A stretch of DNA of 64,000 nt from Pycnococcus provasolii (Eukaryota; Chlorophyta; Pseudoscourfieldiophyceae; Pseudoscourfieldiales; Pycnococcaceae). The notes beneath the pieces were generated by a model. It ran no database searches. It saw only the letters and a list, made by a program, of their open reading frames with translations, and was not told where the DNA came from. The stretch spans positions 1,240,001 to 1,304,000 of the forward strand of contig OW568861.1 in assembly GCA_938743325.2 (NCBI GenBank), written 5' to 3'. Shown here one piece after another: positions 19,201-26,440 of the stretch (its first letter is position 1; every line of letters begins with the position of its first letter). The translations under genes were made by a program, and so were the position numbers.

Positions 19201-22004
19201 TCCGCGAATTCGTCACGTAGCTTCGGAAGTTTTCTCTTCACAAGGGCTAATGACTCGCGAACGTCCGCCTGAAGCAGGCCCCGCGTGCGAAGAACTGTGT
19301 CGACAATCGCATCGCTCTGCAGGTAGTCACATTTGTCGAGCAGTTCGCACCGGCACCTTGCGTTCTCGAGCTCCTCCTGCACTGAGCTGTCGAGAACCTT
19401 GGTAGCCTCCTCCACGTAGAGTTTCATTTTTTGCATCTCTTCGAGATTTGTCACATCTTTGGTCGTACTTGCGAGGATCTTATTCAGCGTGTCCAGCGTT
19501 CCTGCGCAAATTGTGTCAACCTCACGAGAGATCTCCTTGCAGATACTGCCCGCAAGTCTTCGTGCACCGTGAATGATGCTGCTCCGCAGCTCATCTGCTG
19601 ACACGACGAACATGCCCATGCGCGAGTGCCCGGGCAGCGATTGGATCACTTCGTTCTCCTCGCGCTTGAGCTGTGCCACCGCCTCCTCCCACTCTTCCAC
19701 AAGAGCTTCGTCGGACCTTCCCGCCGCTCTCTCACGAATCTGCTGCATGTACAGCTCACCCGCACCGCTGAGTAGGCCAGAGTGCATATGAAAGTGCGCT
19801 TTGAGTGACGCGGGCGTATCCTCAGCTCCGGCTGATCGCACCGATTCCTCGATGAAGAGCTCAAGCTCTCCAATTTGAGATGGAATGGCAGCCAGCGCAA
19901 GTTCAGCCCCCTCGGCATGCTGTGCAAGGGATTCTGCCGTAACGTCGTCTTGCAGAAACGCGGAAGGCTTGAGAATGCGCACATGGATGAGGTCGTCGAG
20001 CACAAGGCGTATCTTGTCAGCGATCGACGCGGCGAAATCGTTCAGAGGAGGAACGTACTCCACGAAGCCAGTCTTGACGTTGTGCTCAAGCGCGACGTGG
20101 AACGTGGCTGTGTGCGCGTACGTCGCAGACCGCACATTGGCGAACGCCTTCTCAATGCTTTCATCTAGCATCTCTGCGATGGATCGAAGCAGCATCGCGT
20201 TGAAGAATTTTGCCATTCGGCAAGCAACCTCCGGGCCATCTATTCTGCGCACATCCTTGATAAGGATGTCAAGCTGAGCGACAACCTCATTCTGTATGGT
20301 ATCAAGGAGCGCGGCGCGACGGCACTCGAGCTCAGCAAAAAAGTCTGCAAATCCGCTCGCTTCCCTGGTATCGTCCGCATCGTCGAAGATGCGAAAGCAT
20401 CCAATTCTCGCGAGGCACTGCTTCGCCTCGAGAATGATTGAGCATAGGTGGTGCCGAGCAAAGAAGCTCTGCCTAACGAGATCGTTCCGCGCTTGCCACA
20501 CCGCGGTGGATTCCTCAGACCCGTGAACGCTCGGCAAGCGCATGAGGTGCTTTCTCTTCCAGTTAGCAGTCCAAGCAGCATCAGCTGCGAGCAGATTTGC
20601 AGAGCCTCCTTCCCCAGCGACGAGCGTCTTGCAAGCTGCGTCAAACGCCATAGTTGTCACGGTTGTGGTGTAATGCTCGCTAGCCTCTTCAAGAAGTCGA
20701 AAGATGGTGGCGTTGCGCGCACCAATCGTCCACCGTTGGCGTCTGTGCAGGCGCTGGTACTCCTCTTGCATGTGCAGCTTAAGGCGAAGCATTGATCCGA
20801 GCGGTAGCATCACGTGCGCTTCGCTGGCTTGCAGCGCGACACGCCCGAGCTGTAAGTTACGCAGGAGCTTCGTCTGTTCATCGGCGCATCGCTGCCCTGC
20901 GGCGCGACGACGCTCTTCCTGGTTGTTGTCGAGGAAGTCGTCGGGGCGGAAGTTGAGTCGTCCCACCCACTTCTGCTTGCCGTCCTCGTGCCACTCGATG
21001 AGAAGCCGTGTTCCCTCGTCAGCTGTCTGCACGACTGTGCACGGCCTCCACTCTTTCTTTCCACTGGAAAGAGCCCAAGGCGACGTTCCCAGATCGCCGT
21101 GTTGCACCATGCCCCCGCTGATGATGATGTTGTTGTTGTTGTTGTTGTTGTCGTTGTCGCGCGCGTCAGTGAGGCTGTCGAAGTGGTCGAGCGGAAAGAA
21201 GAATGCTGGTCGATGGTGGTGGTGCTTTCCCTGCTTTGACATGTTGTTGGCACTCTTTATGTCATGCGTTTCTCTGTCCGGCGTAGCCCACCATGCGACT
21301 GCCGGTGTTGGCGGCGGCGCACCGTCGACGACTTTTTGTTGTCTCTTTCGGCTGTGCGCCTTGACCACCTCGCGCAGTGAAGTGGTTCCCTCTGAAGGGT
21401 AGAGTGTCGTCTGCCCCATAGCGTAAGCGGCCGCGAGTGTGCTGACGTCCACCAGCCTTGCGGTGGCTGAGCGCGCGTCCCAAGCCGTAGGAGTGCCGTC
21501 GTCGTCGTCGTCGTCTTCGTCGAGGATGCGTGTCGGTTCTGCTGATGCGGACCTGAATCTCGGCGGCGGTGCGAAAGGCGCACTTTGTCTTTTCGCTTGC
21601 GAGTCGGGCGTGTGCCACGCGCCAATTCTCGGGAATCGCGCGCGCACGTCCGCGGCTGTGTTGATAAGGTGCGCGTTCGCCTTGACGACCGACGCTTGCA
21701 TTTGCGCGACACCTAGTAACGTGCGGTCAGCGTCCACGGTTGGCGGCGGGAGCGTGGCGAAGAGGCGCAGAGACACGCTTCGATGTCCGTGGTCCATGGA
21801 GTAGGAAGAGGTGGAGGAGCCGTTAAGATTAAGGGAGGAGAGAGCACGAGGTGCAGTTGATGATGATGGTGATGGCGCATCATTGTCATCATGGTCGCGG
21901 GCCATGGTAAGGTTCGTCACGGGCATGGGTTCCAAGGAACGCCCGGGGGCGAGACCTGAGAACTGAGAAGAAGAGAAGAGCAAGCGTGCGGCAAGTTCAT
22001 CCAT
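7221..22004 (-). CDS. Axonemal-type dynein heavy chain
   Basis: One uninterrupted frame of 4,927 residues from an ATG at 22004 (the preceding GTG is not used). Dyneins are microtubule minus-end motors; this one looks ciliary. The order is classical: tail and linker (to ~1700), AAA1 with GPAGTGKTET at ~1756 and sensor CFDELNR, AAA2 GSPGSGKS at ~2087, AAA3 GPCGSGKTT at ~2540, AAA4 GQNGRGKR at ~2963, coiled-coil stalk with microtubule-binding tip at ~3230-3510, then AAA5, AAA6 and a C-terminal domain. Linker motifs (MRERHW, SDEELLDAL) suggest an inner-arm heavy chain, but I cannot assign the isoform. Oddities are an Asn tract near residue 290, a Ser-rich insert in the C-terminal domain, and no intron in 14.8 kb. 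Confidence 0.97.
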   Translation of the reverse strand: MDELAARLLFSSSQFSGLAPGRSLEPMPVTNLTMARDHDDNDAPSPSSSTAPRALSSLNLNGSSTSSYSMDHGHRSVSLRLFATLPPPTVDADRTLLGVAQMQASVVKANAHLINTAADVRARFPRIGAWHTPDSQAKRQSAPFAPPPRFRSASAEPTRILDEDDDDDDGTPTAWDARSATARLVDVSTLAAAYAMGQTTLYPSEGTTSLREVVKAHSRKRQQKVVDGAPPPTPAVAWWATPDRETHDIKSANNMSKQGKHHHHRPAFFFPLDHFDSLTDARDNDNNNNNNNIIISGGMVQHGDLGTSPWALSSGKKEWRPCTVVQTADEGTRLLIEWHEDGKQKWVGRLNFRPDDFLDNNQEERRRAAGQRCADEQTKLLRNLQLGRVALQASEAHVMLPLGSMLRLKLHMQEEYQRLHRRQRWTIGARNATIFRLLEEASEHYTTTVTTMAFDAACKTLVAGEGGSANLLAADAAWTANWKRKHLMRLPSVHGSEESTAVWQARNDLVRQSFFARHHLCSIILEAKQCLARIGCFRIFDDADDTREASGFADFFAELECRRAALLDTIQNEVVAQLDILIKDVRRIDGPEVACRMAKFFNAMLLRSIAEMLDESIEKAFANVRSATYAHTATFHVALEHNVKTGFVEYVPPLNDFAASIADKIRLVLDDLIHVRILKPSAFLQDDVTAESLAQHAEGAELALAAIPSQIGELELFIEESVRSAGAEDTPASLKAHFHMHSGLLSGAGELYMQQIRERAAGRSDEALVEEWEEAVAQLKREENEVIQSLPGHSRMGMFVVSADELRSSIIHGARRLAGSICKEISREVDTICAGTLDTLNKILASTTKDVTNLEEMQKMKLYVEEATKVLDSSVQEELENARCRCELLDKCDYLQSDAIVDTVLRTRGLLQADVRESLALVKRKLPKLRDEFAEQLEVKIDKFSTKIQRLSEEVKKWQDVSGFDDAERHAKKILNLTNRLEDAAKEANLIQTRQELLYAPRYQYTELLAMRTELSPYVQLWTSCDAWQENHARWFYGPVFAVDMEAVESMLPKWLSNATKLQDVLGGAPFRVAKTFRGQLEEFRRQLPVLRSIRTTGMRERHWSLISLKTGMDRSTFSPEIRDQELSLETLIRLGAMNHIKVLQEVAELASRENTVEKAIEALAVEWNSMEIILQTHSQSNSYVLRNADSVMDALDEAMLKIQALSLSSNVGPHLDRISYWDSMLQNIHESLVLWLDVQRKYVHLTPLFRSTHDAGPAMIADMPLESARFGQADEEWKHTITEILTLRKDSFTPAHQPDTSLSIRLVDAVNRTETMKKFVKIGSMLDSIMKSVRTFLGRKRVAYPRLGLISDEELLDALKLAGQPLCAQKYVPRLFSGCAAVNITQRAIDAERNGSRMEQYELYTIVEMHDSLGEVLELRPPCATFEMNEVKKTLRRRSSIVAREPSTNQSGKDDANVTLVNQLPIEEWLRRLELRMALSVQRGINEAFEAYPEDAPQGIFAETVEAGVAHREDDAHPSEAQDDHGDRASGNESQLSQNAVDDDLEPATIDEWVISHPNQCVLIANAVRWTGEVERALDAFAWEHDGGKALRDVHENTNLQLDACVQRMRHELVSSHDRASLSAFLVRSVYHRDVAARLGELAPQRGSEDFEWIRCLRFYRDHDASTITLASGAPREDTKQSFSASFGADAGARAEDHLQSAGFGVVIRCASADLVYGNEFIGCAGHLVVTPITERAYVSLATALMLSYAPAPQGPAGTGKTETIKDLSRLCGRHVVTMNCSEGVDVTAMTRIIEGVASSGSWACFDELNRLSPDLLSFVSSMLLRLQTALRANESTCEFDGVGDKPKISISSRCACFVTLNPAYMSRNPLPESLSALLRPIAIMVADLRYIAEVQLFCIGFSHAPMISAKLACFLRTVKTQVEQQIYHDTGMRALRGVLDAMQMLRIASELGAGARRTRRDEGSSPQLEETMCRQALLQTVLPRLGADEGRTVSAMIDELFPHSDVRSNSKSSYDVLTKALKSVAFEWHSGKANEEVAATLEGAHTSIPKLDRLARGAAGRDPVLVRCASRLSDTLAVRTGAIVLGSPGSGKSACIRLLADTVNYLMASDSSMVDLRYVNPCAIPPECVYGVQDQAAGEWSDGVVTMHLRKFASHKSHDFPSDSDSLHSDASDGERDNEPPKMHVLGPLWGEANSRTHRWLVMDGPLLSMHAESLNSVLDDTRELFLSTGEVIPLLSNARILFECDQLVHASPATVSRCGVIHIEPTLLDATESKLASCERFMLAWVHSLPRVFAHYKPKLEMMTQHFLWPIISNTDPKRVHTNSLSIVANFARLYAIYLDLLGKGENIFAVSQGTMQLLKGVDGVLKLGLDSTDVNGILASSGSGWHSQISSQGMHMRLECLFVHTIVLTVGAVIQLHDREKFSNELRRLCAMRDARTKRVSSGTRSENALSLSYPDDGTVYDYCFDLAACEWRRWDEIAKISLYDRFIQPQFDLVNPSGPVSTTLAEGLCIPTSHNAPAIHVFDLFAERAYNVAICGPCGSGKTTTIRNCVERDVPMRIVNPRESAGDDALELSLDVCDHAITRSTRVDNGITLLGQHLNRRHGYTYGPRVGKRGVALVLDDIHLAADGYTDTSSPSGDSMLELVRQLLDTRGYYYPKTRADRSSSSSSTSSLNSVSMAPMNFGLVNDVQVLATFQSTGQTGVSHRLLRHMATVFVPEMSKSSASAIFSAYVDICFDGTDTVALEALRNCALASGEIMSSCTAHAPWHHSRAHSSVHSASRIMDCIAKHGYALLEPLRLALMWSHEARREYVDCLDQAETEILVHVNESLREIVKKCFTREVDRSIELLNMHLDSAPTPIFFTYLPANTTTSANDAATLTDFSNDSPSSYSLQLIDVIATKIRDQLIDYDEISGDSQRHVEHAVAKTPVAGVSSFPSFTSNVNNLIRILRRPFGHALLVGQNGRGKRTIARAAAHMCGLETFELRCAESLTEHDITMVIRDSLHSAGVHGHKTLLLVHDDAAMPPQVASMVDYLLRTRCLSPPGLWGVNDEELVPALETILRQSTPKNTLAGEMDDMREKNRSGDRKGAARRIFVERCQQNIRICWCTNAYAGSNRENLFAHPSLITCTTSLAIAAWASADRREVAELALTPLWKLAKHGKGSPRLADALSVIRIDDAASACASVQEAIDQQNAGVSHTTSEAHYTEFVKLVPQLLYRRLNTLHSDFARYSDGVNQMDMIERRVNAMKDSLTSLEAQINTSTIAIEELMRSVELKQAEASIESEKMSSEEKIMSQAVAELTELREKCSAELDLVMPPLTAAIKDLEGIKKGDISELKSMNDPPRTLKLVMKAVCVLLGRHPPGLDVRAEAKMEPDLLDKLYWREAQKFLGEQTCLSQLIHFDRDNVDESLIEAIDKYTALPFFNAEKVRKVSKAGMCMCKWVLAMDKYYDVQKIMLPKKLALENAERELDEKQAKLDATKMTIAKLEQSIRALKEEMDGAIGRREKMYRDSATAADKIQRAAEIMTGFKTERNRWTASVRALERERGMALGDSLLAAAHIVYLGAYPSVQRDAMMRRVVDKVQTTAIPTSENFDLAKALCVPSIEVSRWEAAGLPTTSGCIASAHVAFSSRKYTFIIDPELRATRWLRSLYTDTTGHAFVSASELLVSTVQDGSHTAAHLATMHRAHAPIYSALIHGSTCVLERVGERLGNVLEELLQFRLTRCGPATSFTRNLNAYGVDVSATPSAEGYEYGISLGGVLIPYDPRAKITFVTSRSAVTLPLDLQRSVTLVDFSINRDELEAELMHHLAKSECAHLLDELSSLRISHIKSREELEVSENELLRVISQLDVRHILETDETLKLVTTTNLASQREASRGMQMSATRRKVDDFCQAYALPTARRAAISFIAIRQIAQSCPAYEFGLDWFLSCIFDSVLERSRNERSRSGFGANSGGGSHFSRSASVIADRAEELCARFSRVFWHTMSQALFDKHQLPLAFLLSIQLLETSSPTVQSDASLFLSCVEEIEGIRRQRSDEGYGSDDDTDVEDDEEGRVRLERPSWIDAASWRFVRRMCVENSRFTGLDMAMCGELPGHNALDWEHYATTRRTDRAALTQGHSILTLPASWNSLATILKLVVLRIIAPARTNEALIEFVQETLGHGLEADPHQQESALKRVTTVDAKLEHAYERSSSSRPILFVVSPGNDPTARIAAFAQHKRRRLLHVSMSAGNEQDCVDTILQTRGRSRWVLINNVHLSSNRFREKVLPHIIDNLIADASTDFEFRLFLIAAPTDAVPASVYASSHKLVAEASYGSLQKHMNDAWTVLGADGSIQFEEDGERHPRLWRRMLSAISLFHALLLERKRFGVYGWCAPNTHLGAIAGDYRGPAVSVSDVEVCKAELRRLLRSSHHPDTDLNLKLFFRSIISSVYEAKSTDPFDMRVLRAVAQPFENFDQYRGSDTERHLFAVTQLLLPHGEQWTKKVAFLPDDASLADVKAHASQPSIDVAYESFHVHRELRRARLDTRIGMTMQGIRDLIKVRESELNSAGGDGEHDGDEGIAERLDNSLHRMRELEIGQIRASPVGNHMADEMSRMLSFLESDTARKLHMNKYVPQDALSKLWPTLYGSVESKKACSIAKFMSRLEAQCDYLHGWHMFGAMSPPDLGVPLPPMVNASMHSQPRAIFDAALRNHARMTHTSLDELTFKARFKMSAGSIGSPVPQSPMMSRRRSSISGRRAIAASDSNTISLTGMRLCGAMWDSSAECLVDTLPDGDDAHDMYGTPFPLIWLAPSKRTGAGDECFVGMTNVLIKIDASLAVDTFGPVEAEIASFTSEQMPTPVANRRYRGTLVPKGSLDVVPPTTPTASSQIGMTSTSPFYLCPVYTSMDRVGQNHMDEGNVVMAIPLPCGAHSAAHWVRRGVFLVLDHE

Positions 22005-23004
22005 CACCCTGTTGTACCCGGTAAAGGTAGGGTAAAGTTTACCACGAGGAAAGCCGGTCAGCTACATATTCATAGTTCTACCAACCTACTGTATGCCGGT
22101 CGTACCACGTAGTACTACGGTAGAAAATGAGCATTTTAAGATCTCGAATTCTCGACCGAACCACCCCACCTACCTGGGTTTACCTACCTTAAAGGCTAGG
22201 CTATGATACGACACCTTGATACGACTTGACTCCGAGGAGACTCGTAAAAGGTTACTCGTAAAAGGTTACTCGTAAAGGTAAAATTTACATCCATTTGGTG
22301 GGTGGCCAGGGTGGGTGTACCGTACCAGGTGGGTGTACAGTACCTTCTGTAAAGGTAGTACTACATACCGTAGTAACCGTACCACCCTCCTAGTCTATGT
22401 AGTATGTACAGTATGTGCGGTACCACCTAACCCTTTAGTCCTTTACCAACCTGCGTGCGGCCGGGGAAGGGCAACATTGAACCTTCACCCTAAACCTTTA
22501 GCTATGGTAGGTGGCCGGTGATCGCGGGATCCCATCGCATCGCATCGGGGGAGCTCATCAGATGGTATCAGAGGTCTCGTGCACGCCTGCACGGGACTCC
22601 CGTTAGAAGGGTGGGTGGGTGGGTGAAAGGGCCCCCGGGGTCTTGCTTTTAAGTCGCGTGATTAAGTCGCGTGATTCCGGAGTTGTAAAGTCACCTTTAC
22701 TGTACTTTATGTGCTGTCGGGTAAGTATCTCGCTCGGGAAAAAAAAAGAAAGTCGTTCGGTCGTTCCCCCCGATCAATCAGGCAATCAATCAATCAATCG
22801 ATCAATCAGTCCCTCCCTCCATCAAAATAAAGCACATACGTGCTGCTACCCCTCTTATTTGGTACTTTTTAAGGCACTCAGCTGACGTACCCGGGTAGGT
22901 ACTTACCTTAAAAAAACTTGCAGTATAGTCTCTTCTCGTTACGTTAAGTTATTCTATCAGTAGTACTACTGCACGGTACGTTATATTCTTTCAGTAGTTA
23001 TATC
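22005..23004. other. Divergent intergenic region with recurring palindromes
   Basis: This 1-kb gap separates two divergent starts (22004 minus, 23005 plus). It contains three copies of the palindrome GTAGTACTAC (22109, 22355, 22960), a short tandem of TTACTCGTAAAAGG near 22238-22280, several GTACC/GGTAC-rich patches and a CAATCAAT microsatellite at about 22782-22810. I find no supported gene. It probably holds both promoters. Confidence 0.6.
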
Positions 23005-24855
23005 ATGGTTCACAGAGTCAAGGACGAAGACGCCTTCCCGAACGTTCCGTTCCACGACGGACAGGACACGGAGATGCTCGTCAGCGCCGCCGTCAAAATT
23101 CAAGCGACGTACCGAGGACACTGCGCGCGCTTCGAACGAGTACAGGAGGAGAAGAGTGCGAGGGCGATACAGGCGCACTTCCGGGGACACAGAGCAAGGC
23201 AAGAGAGGCGCAAGGAGGCGAATGCCGCGGTGAGAATACAAGCCAACTTCCGCGGGAGCAAGACAAGGCAGAACATAAGGGAACAACAAGCTGAAAGCCC
23301 ACTACTCGTGGCAGCCTTACTTGTGCCGAGCAGCAGCAGGACGGGCTTAGCGAAGGATGTGGAGGTGAAGCCAAGAAGTGTCGGATCAATCGACAGTCTT
23401 CTAAGAGCACTTGCCGTCCCTCCTGAACTCTTCGCGCTTCCACTCAGCCAGCGACACGCAGAGGAGGGGAAAGATGACGGCATTGCCAGGTCCGTCTCGA
23501 TTAAAGCGGAAAGTGGAGCTCAAATGGTCGAGGCGGCAAGGGAGCTGACTGACAAGGCGGTGGAATACGTCGTCGGAGTCCCGTCGTTGCTTCGACAACT
23601 CGACGAGTATATGGAAAGCGCAGACGGCGGCGAACTCTTTCCGAACACGTCACGCTTCGAAACCGAAGCCGCAGAACACGACGAAAGTCACGGGCACAAG
23701 CCGCAAAGTCGTCGCGTCTACCCAAACCACGGCTTCCGCGCAGCCGTGTTGGCGTCACTGCACCTCGGCGTTCAGGACGGCTCGGTCCCCTACCCGTGGG
23801 AGTCGCAGGAGGCGCGCGACGTCGCGAGGCGCGTCTTGACTACTTACGAGGCGAGGTTGCCGCTGGCTCGCCGCCATCCGAAAGCTACAAGAATGGAGTC
23901 TCTTGCGAGCGACTTATTCCCCGACCTGTGCCTCTGGGCTCAACCGCTCTTCAAAAAGTGTGCACCGTCGAAACTTTCACCCTTCGATGAGAAGAGGGCT
24001 GTTGTCACAGCCACGTGTGCAGCCCTCTCGATCGCCTGGGCTGCGAGCAACTTGAAATACGACACGGCGAACGAATGCCTTCCACTGCTGGTGCCGTGTG
24101 TGGTAGATGGCATCAAGACGGAACGAATCGACGTGCAACGCTCAATACTGCGCAGCCTTGCATGCATTTGCGAAACCGCGTCGCGAGAGGTGCTGGCGCC
24201 GTGCGGAGACGTTCTAGCGCCAATCGTGATCCGTTCCGGCATTCTCCACGACCCACGCGTCAACGACTGGGCGTGCCTTGCCGCAGTGTACGTGTCAGTG
24301 AGCGTTGGAAGCGACGACATCACGTCGTCCGTTGTTGACGAGATGATGGAGGGTCTCACGGCCGCGGGCGAAAATGCGATAAGAAAGGTCGACTCGAGAA
24401 TTGGGTCGATGTGGCTGCACGCGATGAGCAAGCTCGCAGACGCTCTCGGACTACGGATGGTGCGCTACATGAATCACCTTTTGCCAATCATGATAGCGTG
24501 GCTCGTGCCCCCGGTGGAGTGCGATTCGCAGAACGAGGTGATTGGCTATGCTGCACAAGCTCTGACGGAGACGATGACGTGGGCTTGGCCACGCTTCCTC
24601 GGCCGCCACCTCGAGCTGCGCGAATTGCGAACGGCGGTGGAGGGAGCGCGAGCGAGGCTGTACGAAAAGTACGCGTGCAATGGTGGTGACGAGGTGCAAA
24701 GTACGCGGACGGTACTTCGTGAGCTCGAGACGTTGATCACCAACTTGTCAGATGCACCTGGCATCTCGTCCTTTCGGCCACCTGGACCAGACAGACCCAT
24801 ACCGAAGGAGCGCACGTCGCCTTCGAAAGGACGGAAGGTGTCGTTGAAAGGATAA
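23005..24855 (+). CDS. IQ-motif protein, probably calmodulin-binding
   Basis: This 616-residue frame opens with three consecutive IQ motifs (residues ~29-44, 52-67, 74-89: KIQATYRGHCAR, AIQAHFRGHRAR, RIQANFRGSKTR), the standard calmodulin or EF-hand light-chain binding helix. The remaining ~500 residues are mostly helical with no named domain visible. The stretch from ~360 on has the spaced hydrophobic pattern of HEAT/ARM-like repeats, an impression only. The C-terminus is basic and Ser/Lys-rich. It is divergent from the dynein gene across a 1-kb gap. A ciliary role would fit that neighbour, but nothing in the sequence proves it. Confidence 0.8.
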   Translation: MVHRVKDEDAFPNVPFHDGQDTEMLVSAAVKIQATYRGHCARFERVQEEKSARAIQAHFRGHRARQERRKEANAAVRIQANFRGSKTRQNIREQQAESPLLVAALLVPSSSRTGLAKDVEVKPRSVGSIDSLLRALAVPPELFALPLSQRHAEEGKDDGIARSVSIKAESGAQMVEAARELTDKAVEYVVGVPSLLRQLDEYMESADGGELFPNTSRFETEAAEHDESHGHKPQSRRVYPNHGFRAAVLASLHLGVQDGSVPYPWESQEARDVARRVLTTYEARLPLARRHPKATRMESLASDLFPDLCLWAQPLFKKCAPSKLSPFDEKRAVVTATCAALSIAWAASNLKYDTANECLPLLVPCVVDGIKTERIDVQRSILRSLACICETASREVLAPCGDVLAPIVIRSGILHDPRVNDWACLAAVYVSVSVGSDDITSSVVDEMMEGLTAAGENAIRKVDSRIGSMWLHAMSKLADALGLRMVRYMNHLLPIMIAWLVPPVECDSQNEVIGYAAQALTETMTWAWPRFLGRHLELRELRTAVEGARARLYEKYACNGGDEVQSTRTVLRELETLITNLSDAPGISSFRPPGPDRPIPKERTSPSKGRKVSLKG

Positions 24856-25037
24856 TATAGGATAGTAGCTAATTGCATGTTTTCTTAAAGAACGCTCATT
24901 CAATATTGAATGGATTCCGCTGAATGGGCTGAATGGTGAAAGTGAATGGTCGTGAACGGACGACCGTTGGATAGAGTAAAGCACACTTCATTACTGAATG
25001 AGGGATCACAGAATTTGTTTTTCTTAAAGACTTTTAG

Positions 25038-25607
25038 CTAGCTAATGACAGGATGTTTCCACAGGCCGTCGTTGAGGTACGTGATGAGGTCGACTCCGAT
25101 TCCCTTGTTGACGCTGACGATATCCGCTGTGGATAGTCTTGTGATTCCGACCGCGAGCGGCGTTTCTTTACCTTCGGCGAAGATGGCGACAGGCGTATCG
25201 ATGGGTACCTCGTCGTGTATGCACGCGCCTGGCGACGTGAGTCCGGGGCACATGATGTTGGCACCTGCGAGAACGAATCTGATGGCACCTCTGTCGACGC
25301 GTAAGCGCGGCATCATGAGCGGGAACAAGTGAAGTACGCGTAGCGTTGGGTAGTACGGTCCGTCTCTGAAGTTGTAGAAGACTGGCGTTCCGTCGACGAC
25401 CACCATCTGCACGTTGTTCGTTTCCCCTCCCGCTGATACTTTCGCGAGTTCAATGGCGGCTTTTTTAGGGAGCAGGACGTCGATGGGAGATGGTTCCTCT
25501 TCTGATAGGAAGGGGTACTGCTCGACGATACGCTGACGTATGGCTCGAATCACGCTGGACTTCGCGTTGCTGTGCTTGATGCCGTCCGGGGTGAACTTCT
25601 TGAACAT
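25038..25607 (-). CDS. MCTS1: MCTS1 / Tma20 family protein (PUA domain)
   Basis: The 189-residue product from the ATG at 25607 matches the length and layout of MCT-1 (MCTS1, yeast Tma20). It begins MFKKF, has a pre-PUA domain (~1-90), then a PUA domain (~95-175) with the hallmark runs DRGAIRFVLAGANIMCPGLT, VAIFAEGKETPLAVG and NKGIG near the C-terminus ending YLNDGLW. The family works with DENR in reinitiation and recycling of 40S ribosomes. The frame remains open 70 codons further upstream, but that part is Leu/Ser/Pro low complexity next to a telomere-type array and lies outside the conserved protein. Confidence 0.95.
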   Translation of the reverse strand: MFKKFTPDGIKHSNAKSSVIRAIRQRIVEQYPFLSEEEPSPIDVLLPKKAAIELAKVSAGGETNNVQMVVVDGTPVFYNFRDGPYYPTLRVLHLFPLMMPRLRVDRGAIRFVLAGANIMCPGLTSPGACIHDEVPIDTPVAIFAEGKETPLAVGITRLSTADIVSVNKGIGVDLITYLNDGLWKHPVIS

Positions 25608-25789
25608 GACGACTGAGACGGGAAGGACAGTGTGGAATACTATTAGGTATGGCGGCACGTTGTCTTGTCGTCGGGGGGAAATGGAACCAACGCCGAACCA
25701 CCGAAGGAGAAGGAGGAGAAGGGCGAAGGAGGACGGAGGGCGGAGGAGGAGAGGAGGAGAAAGGGAGAGGGAGAGGGACGGACCCGAAC

Positions 25790-25896
25790 ACCCTAACCCT
25801 AACCCTAACCCTAACACCCTAACACCCTAACCCTAACACCCTAACACACTAACACTTAACCCTAACACCCTAACACCCTAACACTTAACCCTAACG
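25790..25896 (-). repeat. Interstitial telomere-type array (CCCTAA)n
   Basis: Roughly 107 bp of CCCTAA and CCCTAACA variants, the longest such array here. It lies about 185 bp upstream of the MCTS1 start and reads TTAGGG on that gene's strand. The variants suggest an old array or partial degeneration. Confidence 0.9.
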
Positions 25897-25915
25897 CAAA
25901 ACCAACCTCAGTCTT

Positions 25916-26140
25916 ATGACATTTCCCCTAAAACATGACCGCCAAAAGTTCCAAAGTTTGATTTCTCGACCTGCGGACGCGACCAAAAAAAAAGTTGAAA
26001 AAGTTTGCATTGGGCCGTAACCAGCGAAATGGTCGCAAAATCAAACTTTTGAGGGCCCTAACCTCATAGGGGGCGAATTGGTCGCAAAATCAAACTTTGG
26101 GGAAAAAACTTTGGCGGTCATGTTTTCGGGGAAATGTCAT
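25916..26140. mobile_element. MITE-like element with ~55-bp terminal inverted repeats
   Basis: The left end begins ATGACATTTCCCC and continues through AACATGACCGCCAAA and CAAAGTTTGATTT. The right end is its inverted complement and closes GGGGAAATGTCAT. About 55 bp pair with few mismatches, leaving a ~115-bp centre with no coding frame. Inside, the string GGTCGCAAAATCAAACTTT is repeated at about 26032 and 26079. ACCTCA occurs 5 bp before the left end and directly after the right end, a possible but imprecise target duplication. It lies just beyond a telomere-type array, between MCTS1 and the sterol methyltransferase. Confidence 0.7.
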
Positions 26141-26440
26141 ACCTCAACGCCTACTGTAATTGCACAGGACCACCAAGTAGGGAAGTAGGACCAAGTACGT
26201 ATCCCCCCACCAAGGTGGAGTGGGGCCCAACAAGGGAACAAGGGGGAAGTTTTGTATGCCTTGGGCCGAGCCTTTTGGTTTTCTCGCCCCCTCCCCTTCC
26301 CCCTCATCGGTCTCCTTCTCCGGACGCTCTGCCGAATCTCAGCCGTGAAACTCCGCCTCTGAAACTCCTGCCCCCATCACGCTGCCCTTTCATCAACCTG
26401 TGTTGTTTCTCAGATCACTCTCTGATCAGAATAGAGTAGA

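Noticed and set aside
25608-25817. 70-residue N-terminal extension of MCTS1
   Set aside because: The family starts at MFKKF, and the extension runs into a telomere-type array.
25790-25896. Chromosome end
   Set aside because: Single-copy genes continue on both sides, so the array is interstitial.
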